DNA of 64,000 nucleotides, taken from NCBI GenBank assembly GCA_029747015.1, contig JAKOGI010000419.1:186501-250500 (forward strand). Reading direction: 5' to 3'. Below are positions 47,624-57,975 of this stretch, piece after piece (position 1 is the stretch's first letter; the number at the start of each line of letters is the position of its first letter). This stretch comes from Carnegiea gigantea. Its lineage: Eukaryota > Streptophyta > Magnoliopsida > Caryophyllales > Cactaceae. The translations under genes and the position numbers were made by a program. Under the pieces are notes generated by a model that searched no databases, was not told the DNA's origin, and worked only from the letters and a program-made list of their open reading frames with translations.

Positions 47624-48429
47624 CTGCCCCACTTTTTCAGCTTGTGCCCTAGCACACTTTTTTGACCTCATTTGGATTTGCTTTGATCTAGGTTTTGATG
47701 CTTGTTTTATTTTCTTGATTCTTTTCACCAACATTTCATCTTCAGAGTCAGATTCATCTCCATGCCCATGGGGCGGCATTTTGTAAGTGGTGTTCTCTAC
47801 GGTGTCATCTATTTCCTCTGAAAGTTATTGATGAATGTCGATGATTGTTTGCTCTGAGCTTTCTTAAGCAGCGTTTTACATTCTTCTTACCCCCATTGTG
47901 CTTTTTTGTTGTTGATCTTCTTTTGTGCATCATTCCTTTTTGACTCCTTTTTTCTTTTTTTTGTACACCACCTTTTGTGTTTTCCTACTGTGGGAGTGTC
48001 TTGTTGAGGTGGTTCTATTGTTTCCTATAATTCTTGGTCGCCCTTTCCTTGTTAAGTAGCTTGTGATTCTTCCACAGCACGCACAGTTTATTTTTTCATG
48101 CTAATCTGTTGTTGGAGCTTGCATATGTTCATCTTCTAAACTTATTGGACTATTGCAAGTACTTCTATTCTTCATTGCTTCTTGTGTTGCCCTTCTTTTC
48201 TCTACAGTAGCACTTAATGAGCTGGTTTTTCTTCAGAGTTTTTGTCTTTTGGTGTGAATAGTTTTTCCTCCTCCTTTTCAAGCTGTGGAGTTTGTTCTTG
48301 ATTTAGTGGAGCTACCTTGTTTGCTTCTTTTGTAGCTATACATGGCATTTTATATAAGTGGACAAGATGTATAACTCAATAAATGTGCAATATTTAACCT
48401 AATCTAGAGCTCTCTATATATAGTTGAAG

Positions 48430-49520
48430 TTGAGTACACTTTCTGCTCACTAAAATAAATTATCTACTCACTATGAATTTTCATACCGCTCACTAGACAT
48501 GTGTCATAGCTCACCAAAGCATAGTGTATAGCTCATTAATTGCCAGTAGTTAACCTATAATATAAGGTATAACATTCAATACAATTTCTACTCACTACAT
48601 ATGCAATTCAGATCATTATATATAAAGTTACATAATATAGACATAGCTTGTCCTGCACAATGAGTAATATCCTCTTCCATTTCTTGATTTGTATCATTGG
48701 TCTTATTTTGATCCTTTGGGCTTCAATAAAAAAGAAAAATGTAATTTAGTGTATGGAACTATATTGTATTGGTTTAGATATATTTGAAGTGTAATTACCT
48801 GAAATTCACTAGATTAGAAGAAATATCTCTGACAACTTCCATAGTTACATCTTGAGGGTTTGTGCTTAAACCTTCTATCTTTGATCTATCAATAGTATTA
48901 CAAGTAATGTTAATATTACATTACATGGGGCAGCACCCTAGAATAAATAGTATAGTTCACTGAAGTCGGGTCATGGCTCACTAGAATATAAGTTACAACT
49001 CACTATAGCATGTAGAATTGTGTTATGAGAATATATGGTACAGCTCACTAGAATATATGGTACAGCTCACTAAATTCAAGTCATGGCTCACTAGAATATA
49101 AGGTACAGCTCACTATAGCATGCATATGCTGACAATTAATAGAATATAAAGTACAACTCACTAAATTCAAGTCACAGCTCACTAGAATATAAGGTACAGT
49201 TCACTATAACATGTTCACTAAGGAAACTTATACTGATTTTTAGTATTGTCATTGTGATAGCAACAAGGCATTCTACTAATTTCCTGCTCACTACGCATGT
49301 TTCATAGCTCATTAAAATAACATATTAGGTCATTAACATGCATATGTTGTCCGTAATGAAATCTATATATATATATTTTTTTTGGGTTCTCTTTAGTAAT
49401 GTAGATAAAAATGTTTTGCACGGTATTAGCCAATAGCAAATTAAGTGTTTCTTCTGAATGTGTTGACAGAAACAGAAATTTCTAATTACTGCCCACTAAA
49501 TATGTACTCTGATTCATTAA
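48430..49520 (-). repeat. GCTCACTA array, upstream block
   Basis: More than fifteen GCTCACTA-like words with roughly 21-22 base spacing occur, best at 48950-49215 (GCTCACTAGAATATATGGTA and GCTCACTAAATTCAAGTCAT alternate). The orientation matches 44580-45180 and is opposite to 42776. It lies upstream of the Lys-rich coding part. Confidence 0.8.
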
Positions 49521-50300
49521 TGTTAGACTTAAGGTTTTCAACATACCTTTTTTTAGGAGTTTTTGATTCATCACTTGCATATCTATTCTTCACTACTTCT
49601 GAATGGTGAGTTTCCATCTGCAAACATTGCAAGAGCGCAATTTTCTTAAATCCTAAAATGCCACTTCATTTCAAGTAAATTCATTATGTTTGTTTAAACA
49701 TGCAAATTAATTGCGTTTGTTCGTAAAACTTACATCGAAATGCTTCTTTCAGGCTTTAGGAAAGATTTTCCAAAGATGTTTGTCTAGAATCCATGAACAA
49801 ATGCTGTAGAATTTCGCCAAATTATGCACGAATGTGGGCAGTTTTGGAGAGAGAGTGAGGGGAAGTTCATGGGGTGGTGAGTGCTTTGAATTAACGATTT
49901 TGTGAGTGTTGTTTGCTTTTTGTTAGTGGTTTTTTGATTTGCTTATGTAGCGTGCATCATGTGGACAACAGTGGGGCCGATTATATATTTGAAAGTGTAC
50001 AACTAGGTAGACCATATAGTTAGTATTTGTCTATCCTAGTTCTCCCTTCACTTTATTAATCATCTACTCCCATATTTTTTATTCCAATTTTTTATTTAAA
50101 CATAGACTCTTTTGTACATCTCTCTCTATCTCTCACTCACTTCTTTGCCATATCTTCTTGTTCATTGAAAGCTCCAAGGCACACAACTTAGTACCTACAA
50201 AATGACGCTGCTTGATCGGTATTGTCTTTATCGGCTGGTAATGTCTTTATTGGCTTTGTAAAACCGAGAAAATCCAATAAAAACTGAGATCCCAATCGTG
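49521..50300. other. Right flank of the Ulp1-type transposon, no ORF
   Basis: This is probably the 5' terminal part of the transposon, with a GAGAGAGTGAGG patch near 49845. Terminal repeats were not identified on either side, so the element limits (about 42475-50300) are inferred from where flanking gypsy sequence begins. Confidence 0.4.
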
Positions 50301-50329
50301 CAATTTAAACCCTCACTTTGTTTTGGTTT

Positions 50330-52355
50330 CTAATGAAACAAGGCAACTTAGGATATACTAATCGGTATGTTCCAGGATCTATAACTGTGATTCTAATACT
50401 AGGTTTGTCATCAGCAAGACACCTAAGAAAGCTACCTAGACTCTCGTTGACTACCGTGTTTTGTCTATTAGTTTAAGGATTAAACATAGCATAAAGTTTC
50501 AAGTGAGTGCCAAATAGCTTCTATAATGTGCTCCAAGAAATGACTCACAAACATAATATCTCTATCGAACACATATGATAATAACCCATGCTATAAGACA
50601 TTTTCCCTAAATAAGTTCATTGCAATATGGGATGCATCGACAATTTTGCTACAAGGGACAAAATGTGCTATCTTGGAAAACCAATCTTCAGTAACAAGAA
50701 TAGACTATGACCTCTAGTAGTGCTTGAAATACCTAGACAAAGTCCATGCTAAGGTCTTCCCAAGGACTGTATGGACCAGTAAGGGAGTGCATAACCTAAT
50801 ATTGTGCTTCCTATCAGTGGCAGATCTAGATGTTTTAAATAAGGGTGTCCAGGTATTAACATCATCACTAATTTATAATACTGCTGAAAAAAGAAATTAT
50901 ATGATACATATTACTGTAGCCTATTTTATACAAACATTCCATCTCTTTTTTTTTTAAACAAACGTTCTGTCTCGTATTTCTACACTGGTGAAAGTTGATA
51001 ACTAATAATAATGTACCCCACTTTTTTAGTCCAAAAAAAAAAAACTATGATACCTCTACTACTATGTTTGTTCTTTGTGATTTTTCATATTTTGAATTTG
51101 ATATATAAATTGCCCCAAAATAGCAGAATTTTACGATTAGCTAGCATTTACTAAAATCGTTTGTTATAGAGGACAAATAATTAGCAAAAAGCAATAAAAT
51201 CGAAATAAAAAATTTGAAACATGAAGTGAACACGTCAAATATAAAATACAACTACAAAAAGCAATCTACACTAATTACTCGCACGAAAAGGGGAAAAAAT
51301 AAGATCATGTTCAAATCAATTATTAGTGCCAAGTTAAAGAACGGAATACACCAAGAATAAACTGCAACTAAACAGCCGAAAAAATAAATAATAACAATTA
51401 AAGAAAATTAAAGAAATTAGAATTAGATTAAATTAAAAGTCTACACTCTAAATAAGATGGGGGGAGAGAGAAAAATTTAGATTTGGGTACATTTAAGTTT
51501 ACTTTACTTTTCTATTAAGTTCCAACTTTACAACTATACTTTTGATATTTAAAGAAATTAAAATTTTCAATAAGTGAGTTGTTTATATTTAAAGAGTGTC
51601 TATAAACTTTTTGGACCAAATTTAGAGCTGTCCACATATGCCAATTTAACCCTATTTAAATAGCTCATTAGAAATTATTTTGGGAAAGGGGTGTCCATGA
51701 ACACCACTCCTATACATATAGATCCGCCCATGCTTCTAGCTTTTGTAAGTTATCAAGTTTTACACTAAAACACAACTCAAGCCACATCCTTTTATAACGA
51801 GGGTGAGAAGAACTGAAAAACAAAATGATCTTATCTCGACCCAAGTGACCAGCAGAACCTTCACTATGCAATTCTCATATAAGAAAATCACAAAATGAAG
51901 CATTACAAATGCACGTGGATCCTTCAAACAAACATCCATCCATATAATTATGACATCTACCGTTCAAAACCTCATCGTAAGTAATGCTAAAGAAAGGGCA
52001 TAAGGTATTGTTGTCCTTATCGTTTTCATATCCAGTAACTGATGTAGTCTACCTATGCAACGAAAGTCCTACTATACTTGAGGCATCAACAACAACATAT
52101 TTAGCACCGTAGCGGTGTTTAAGTGCAAAGGAGACATCTTGAAGGAAATCAACGCTCTTAACATGCTTTTCATTAAGATTCTTTAGGCCATTAATCAATT
52201 TCAATACATCATGGCCACTCTAAAGAACAAGCTCCCTAGGTAGGAGATAGCATCTTTAATACTCAAAGTCTAGCATCCACAACCCTTAATTATGTAATTA
52301 ACATCTAAAAGCTAATTAGGCACACATTTTGTAGTGGAAAATTTTAAAATTGGTG
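50330..52355 (-). pseudogene. Ty3/gypsy RNase H end and integrase, broken and split
   Basis: The order on the minus strand is: the RNase H to integrase spacer (LKLINGLKNLNEKHVKSVDF, near 52140-52200); the zinc-binding stretch with ELHSEGSAGHLGRDK near 51800-51860; then, after an inserted hAT-like element, the integrase core. The core reads DWFSKIAHFVPCSKIVDASH near 50620-50680 and VFDRDIMFVSHFLEH near 50520-50570, with two of the three acidic positions visible (D of FDRD kept). The MAHFIPC-type core marks a different gypsy lineage from the Athila-like element. No LTR is attached. Confidence 0.7.
50815..51732. mobile_element. hAT-like non-autonomous element
   Basis: The termini are CAGTGGCAGATCTAG at 50815 and the complement CATGGGCGGATCTATATG ending at 51732, each followed inward by a GGGTGTCCA block. 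This is the style of plant hAT elements beginning CAGTGGCGGA. The flanks CTTCCTAT and CTTCTAGC agree over about 7 bases if one base was lost, consistent with an 8-bp duplication. The interior is AT-rich without a transposase. Confidence 0.65.
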
Positions 52356-53155
52356 TCATTACCTCGACGTTACTAGCAGAAGATACCCAAAGAATATTAG
52401 AATCTCTAAAAAAATATTTATTTTCCTTAAAAAAATTGACATGTAATGTGCACATCCCTTTTCAAATAAATCTGACCTTAGAAAATAGAAACATTGACTT
52501 AATATACAAGAGAAGCAAATAGACAAATATTCAAATAATTGGCCCAATGTTTTTACTTCTAAATAGGTTTTTTTTGGGGGGAGTGGGCGGAATTTATGAA
52601 AAGACATCCCTAAGCCTAGAAGAGAGGAGCCAAGAGCCTTAAACCTTCAGTTTGGTTCAAGTCAGGATCCAGTCGATTAGTTGAAACAAAATTAAGCCAG
52701 CAATCATTCATCACTACTGCTCACCAACCTCATTGTGTTTCCAACTGTTGTTCCCAAGATATAAACACGCAGAAATAGAGGAATGAGCTAAAGCCGAGTA
52801 CATTACTTTATCCCAATATGACTGCTATTATACATAGAGTTTACGGATTATATAGTTATTAAAACTCATTCCAACTGATATCATGAGATGAGCTAGACAT
52901 GGTAATGGATCTAAAAACTGAATTGTAAACCATACACTAAAACATGCAAGCTATAGCGTGTAATTTTGTAAGCTTATAATGGGATACTATAACTTTTGAA
53001 CTTTGGATATCCTATCAATACACAAAAATCTGTAATTACAATGTGAACTATGATTTTGCTGTCGATTAATAGTTATTTGTACCATGTGGTCTTTGTCATC
53101 TCTACCCACCAAGGGTGTTAGGCCCTATTTTATTTCGCATTTTTGAGGATTTAGC
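52356..53155. other. Spacer, no gene seen
   Basis: No domain or element end was recognised, apart from TAGGCCCTATTTTATTTCGC near 53118-53137, which resembles a transposon terminus without a found partner. Confidence 0.4.
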
Positions 53156-53158
53156 TAA

Positions 53159-53290
53159 GAGCTTACATCTTCTTGCATCTTCTTACATCTCCTTACAGCT
53201 CCTTACATCCTTAACATATTCCTTGCACCTTCTTACATCTTCTTACAGCTCCTTATATCTTCTTCCATTTGCTTATATCTTCTTACATCC
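53159..53290. repeat. CTTACATCTT-type minisatellite
   Basis: About twelve imperfect 10-11 base units (CTTACATCTT, CTTACAGCTC, CTTGCACCTT) occur at the left end of the Harbinger-like element. Confidence 0.85.
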
Positions 53291-53589
53291 CATATAGATT
53301 TTCTATAACATTCATTTATTTTAATTACAGAAATATGTATATTTTTTTAATTATGCTACCAATATACAAAATTCATAAACATCTTATGAACACAACATTT
53401 ACATAAACATAAAAACATAATATAACGACGTAAATTATATTAGAGTTTTGACATGAACAATATATGTTGTTATAGATGGAATAAGTGACCATACTTTTAA
53501 AATTATAATACAAAGCTTTTGTTCATGCTTAAGTTGAAGCATATATGAAAACTGTCAAACTGTATACGACGAAAACATTACAGCTATTT

Positions 53590-54644
53590 TATCCCTAAGC
53601 ATATCCATGACAATTTTGTTGATATCATTATACAATTGTGACTAAATCAACGATAGTGGTATTTGCCTTTTGCTTTAGCCTTCTCTTCGCTGCTTTTCTC
53701 CCCTCAGGTCTTTCACTCCCACCGGCACCTTCCTCTCCCGCCTCTTCGGTGCCAGGATGGGACCTTTTGGAGGATCCTGACTCTGACTTGGGTGGGTCAC
53801 ATATAGCCCTCCATTTTGGTCGGTCCTTGAGTAGCTCGTACCAGTGCTTGAGATCGAACTTCTTGCCCGTACGTTCTTTGTACAACTTCTGTACTAGCTC
53901 TAGAATCATAACCTCATTCCACCTACTTTGGTTGATATGCTCAACCTCTAACATAACACCCGCCCATTTACGGACGAGCGGGGAGCATCAACCCCATCGG
54001 CCATTCAGCATCTTCCAAGAACGAGGCTAGGCTCCTCGTGGATGGTGGTCATTGAAATTGAAGGCCACCCTAGCCCAGAAGCTAGACTTCTTCTGATCAT
54101 TCCCGATAATGGCGTCCGTACCTACGTTAATCCAAGCACGTATTAGCCGTTGATCCTCTTTAACCGTCCACTTCTTTGCACCGATACTTGAACCCCCTGC
54201 ACTTCCTCCACATCCCTTTTAGTACTCAGGTCAATATCGATCTCAGAAATTCCTACCTCAGCCATTGCCCCAGTTGGCGTAGATGAAGGTATAGAGTTGC
54301 TCCCTGCAGACAAGTAATTCAGGGAGGTGTGTGGTGGAGGATAGTAGGGAGGGTAATAGGGGTACTCACTGTCATGTACATTGTGAGGATTATTATGTGG
54401 TAGGGGGTAATAAGGTGGAGGATAGTTACGGGGTTTTGACCTGAGCTACCACTTGGATTCCTAGAGTGGGGTTGTGGTGGGTAATATGGTTGATACATGT
54501 GTTGGTTGTAGTTAGGCGGTGGATATGACGAGTAAGACATGTGGGGATTACTTGGGGTAATAGGAGTGGTACTATTCGCCCCAACTTAGGGTGAATAGTC
54601 TCCCTTAAGTAAACTAGTAAATGATGGGGGATGCTAGGATCCAT
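53590..54644 (-). pseudogene. Harbinger ORF1-type MYB/SANT and NAM-associated protein, broken
   Basis: The partner protein of Harbinger transposases binds DNA through a MYB/SANT-like domain. The N-terminus opens with MDPSIPHH (ATG near 54644), then a Pro/Tyr-rich stretch (SYPPPNYNQHMYQPYYPPQP). The SANT-like part (WTVKEDQRLIRAWINVGTD, then SSFWARVAFNFNDHHP) lies at about 54065-54175. KFDLKHWYELLKDRPKW at 53800-53870 follows. A Glu/Gly/Ser-rich linker and RPEGRKAAKRRLKQKA at 53660-53715 give the NAM-associated C-terminus. Frameshifts near 54430 and 53950 and a stop at about 53628 break it. Many plants carry host-annotated copies of this family. Confidence 0.72.
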
Positions 54645-54679
54645 AATCGAGATAAAATAATAACCTACAAGCATATTAA

Positions 54680-56790
54680 TCGTATTAATTAAAATATTAA
54701 CGTCTTTTATACATCTAGCATAAAAACATAATAAATTTTAACTAACATGCCAAATATATAAGTTTCCTATAATTCCCAAAGAATTCATCATACCATTCCA
54801 ATTCAATTATTTCCCTTCATTTTTTGTGTCCTAATTTGCAACACATTTCAATTTAGTAAATGCAATGTCATTAAAGAAAAACATATCATGACATGATGAC
54901 TACTTTTCTGATTGAATATCATATTCAATTTAATTTTATGTCTTTAATTTTACGAACATGTCCACACTTTACAAAACTAAATTATTTTCCTATACTACCG
55001 TTTAACATAATTTTCCGAAACTTTTAAAATTCTGCATACTAAAATGTCGTACTCATCCCAACTCTAATAATTTTATGTATTTTTTTTCAAATTTCCGTCA
55101 CATTTGAAATTATTAATTGAAGGCTTAAAACCAGATTCACATATTTTAATTCATTTTAATGTTACTACTGCAAGTTTACCGACATGCCTAATCATAATTT
55201 AATTTTAAATTTTACCGAGTTACTAAAAAGATGTTCACATCATATTTATTTAATGACATTCATATTATCATATAAAATATTCACATATTCTATACATATA
55301 ACATGTGACAACGTAATAGATTTTAACTAAAATGCCAAACAAATTAAAATGTAATCATATTAATTATCTTATATACTAACATAAAAACTAACTCATAAAC
55401 AACATTTTGAATTACTAGTGTGATATAATTTACAAAGTATTTCAAATTAATAATTTCAACACTTATTAATAAGAAAATCATATTCACGTAACAAAATTTC
55501 TTTATGTTTACTTATTTCAGTAACATATAAAGTAACATATAACAAAATAAAATTTGTTAATAGTATTAAAAATATCAAAACTCACAATGTTCTTCACTTC
55601 TTTTTTGGTTGAGAGTACCTCCAACTTTTCTACAAAATAATAACAAAATATTATAAATATAACTACAAAATTATTTTTAGTTACATACTTAAATACGTAC
55701 CTCCACATAGGTCTTTGTATACATAATTGCTAACCATCATTACTTGTAATCTAACTTGTACATAATTGCTAAACAATATATTCAAGTCACATTATCATGT
55801 CACTAATGGTACGTACTTGTAATCTTACTTGTGAAAACATAAATAATTAAATTCCACTACCTTGTCGATTATTTAAATTTAACCATATTTATTATTTATT
55901 CACACAATTATTTAAAGACGCATAATTTTTTATTTCAAAAAATTAGGAGTATAAATTTAAAATAATAATTACATATGCATGAATTTAACAATTACAATAG
56001 TCCAATGATTAAAAAAAAAGATATATTGATTGATAAAAAAAATAAATACGCTAACAATTTAAAACAAAATTACAATATGATGATCCCTTAATTGCATAAA
56101 TAAATTCACCATTTGCATTTTATGAGATGGTGTGGTCCTATAATATATTAACTTATTTCATAAAATTTACCCAACATGGCAAATACATTTAAATTTACTC
56201 ATATTAATCATTTTAGACGCTATTTTTTTCACTTTATAAAGCACTTCAAATTATTAAATGCAATGTTCTACAAAACATATTAACATTCTTCATGGTTAAA
56301 TATTATTTTTACTAAAATTTTACTTCTTCAATTTTCCTAAGTTGTCAAAACTTCCAACAACTACATTATTTTAAGTAACATGACATCAAACTTTACCTAC
56401 ACATATGAAATTGTCTAAATAAATTTAGTATTTTGATTTTATGAAAAACACACATAGTCATTTTAATTATGACAAATACATTTACATATAACGATGTCAT
56501 ATTTTATACATATAATCATGTCATATTTAACATTTTCAATAAACTAATCAACTAATAAATTCCAAACTCATAATTTTGTTTCACTTCTTTCTTGATGGAG
56601 AATACCTTCAACTTGCTACAAAATAATAACAAAATATTCAAAATATAATTACAAAATTTAACATTACAAATGTATTTACATAATTGAAATAAAATTAAAT
56701 ACTTACTTAATTGCTTCACTTTTTGAATGAAATTACTCACAAATAACAAATTGCTTAGAATTTGGGGAGAGAGAAATTGTAAGTTGTGTG
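54680..56790 (-). other. AT-rich leader introns of the Harbinger-like gene
   Basis: No coding was found. Two related modules (about 55560-55710 and 56550-56715) each hold a minus-strand acceptor TTTTGTAG, a short exon (AAGTTGGAGG or AAGTTGAAGG), and a donor-like GTACGTATTT or GTAAGTATTT. The rest is long AT-rich sequence. It probably forms the 5' leader between the promoter and ORF1. Confidence 0.45.
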
Positions 56791-56814
56791 TGGTAAAAAT
56801 TCACAAAACAAGTA

Positions 56815-56826
56815 GAGTATTTATAG
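56815..56826 (-). promoter_or_regulatory. TATA box upstream of Harbinger-like gene
   Basis: Minus strand GCTATAAATACTC lies about 30 bases before a CACACACAACTT leader start and a CTCTCTCCCC pyrimidine patch, a standard plant core promoter layout. Confidence 0.55.
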
Positions 56827-57310
56827 CAAATATAAATTACAAAAAAAAATTGAAAAATTTCTATTTCCCAAAATAGCCATTGAGCAACGGCTCAATTTCA
56901 CAACGGCTCTTTCCACTTTTCAGCACATTTTTCTACTTTGGGTTTAACAAGACAACCCAGCAATTATTTTTTAAAAAAAGCTACCCAGCGAGTGAAACGA
57001 CGTCATTTCACTTGCTGGGCGACAAAAAAAAAAAAAAGCACGGGCTGCCTGCCTTCCCGAGCCTCCCGACGAGCCCACGTCCACGGGCCTGCTGCTGTAG
57101 TCGAACGCGTGACCTCACTCACCCCCTGATTTTGGGCTCGCGGGCTCCTTATTGGACCTGCTCTAAAAGAAAAGGGATGGCACATCTGACGTCCATCAGC
57201 CGCCCAAAGAAGTTGATGTTTGCTTACGACAGTCCACATATTTCTTAGCTCTCACCTTCCATCTCTCCTTCCCCTCCTATCTGTTTAGCCACCAGCTTGA
57301 TGCTAGGGCT

Positions 57311-57640
57311 GTGCCGCCTAGTACGCCGCTAGGCCCCCATGCGACTGACACACAACCAGTTGCAGCCGCCACATACTCTGCCGACCACCACGGCTGCTCC
57401 CCTCTTCCTATACGTTCCATTTTGGCCACTAGTAAGGTAGAGGTGGTTCTAGCTCCTCCGCCGCCGTCATCTGGTCACTCCCGATGCTTATCTAGGCACC
57501 AACCACAATCTGCTGTTCCACCTCCCATCGCCACCCATTTCGTCTTCAAAGGTGAAACTTTTAAACCTTTCCCCTATTATATCTACAATTCCATCTTTAG
57601 TGTACTTAAATTGAAGTATTTGGATAAATTATATGTTTAG
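57311..57640 (+). CDS. Possible GC-rich first exon, unknown product
   Basis: An ATG at 57311 opens a 109-residue frame rich in Pro, Ser, Ala and His (VAAATYSADHHGCSPLPIRS). Its base composition is much less AT-rich than its surroundings from 57240 to 57560. A candidate donor (CAAAG/GTGAAAC) lies near 57550; beyond it the frame becomes AT-rich and is probably intron. The copia insertion at 57696 falls in that AT-rich part. It could be the start of a host gene, a captured fragment, or transposon leader. I do not recognise a domain, and the reading frame itself is uncertain. Confidence 0.25.
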   Translation: MPPSTPLGPHATDTQPVAAATYSADHHGCSPLPIRSILATSKVEVVLAPPPPSSGHSRCLSRHQPQSAVPPPIATHFVFKGETFKPFPYYIYNSIFSVLKLKYLDKLYV

Positions 57641-57695
57641 AGTTAAATTAGTTATACTACAAATGATATCATGTTATGTGATTTAGCTTGTTTTG

Positions 57696-57920
57696 TAAAA
57701 AATAAACTCACTAGAATCAAGTTGGGGAAGATAATTTTTCCACTCCTCTGCTCATGGCCGAATGGCCTATCAAATTTATACATCACGGTTGTTCAAGCAA
57801 AACGGAAAAACCTAGCCTAGAGCAATAAGGAAACTACAATCCAATACATATACAAACTTAAGGAAGGTAATAATACAAATAAAATATTTACATGATTGTA
57901 TGTTCTAGGTTCCCTTAATA
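57696..57920 (-). repeat. 3' LTR of short-LTR copia element
   Basis: Plus-strand ends TAAAAAATAAAC and CCCTTAATA. The first bases differ from the partner LTR (TGAAAAATAAAC), a G-to-A change at the terminus. Confidence 0.9.
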
Positions 57921-57936
57921 CTCCCCCTTAAGGTGG
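57921..57936 (-). promoter_or_regulatory. Polypurine tract
   Basis: Minus strand TCCACCTTAAGGGGGAG ends directly at the LTR boundary at 57920. Confidence 0.8.
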
Positions 57937-57975
57937 AGCATGTGGATCCAACATGCCCAACTTGTTGCGTAAAAA

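Larger units (their letters stand above)
43963..48360 (-). pseudogene. DUF1985-like/Ulp1-transposon gene, N-terminal part, interrupted
   Basis: On the minus strand the order is: a Lys-rich region (48360-47830); an acidic-basic stretch with SDSEDEMLVKRIKKIKQ at 47624-47779; an inserted solo LTR (46011-47623); the rest of that exon; then a domain at 45830-45179. That domain includes FKITPIDVHLTLKLLIGG, ENFERNFVLYIVSCFFSSS, DWCQYSIDRLCESVKKR and GPILFLMV, the pattern of the DUF1985-type domain paired with Ulp1 in plant transposon genes. A repeat-filled gap follows, then GWTTKKLKERVKEEGKA with GFGKCRVKPP (44305-44560) and a helical tail (43963-44166). Several in-frame stops occur. Its cellular role is not known. 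Confidence 0.6.
53159..57163 (-). mobile_element. PIF/Harbinger-like element
   Basis: TAA flanks both sides (53156-53158, 57164-57166). The right end reads, inward on the minus strand, GAGCAGGTCCAATAAGGAGC, in the style of plant Harbinger ends. The left end shares only GAGC and then turns into a minisatellite. It carries an ORF1-type gene and a minus-strand promoter; the DDE transposase ORF was not found. The limits rest mainly on the TAA pair and the right terminus. Confidence 0.45.
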
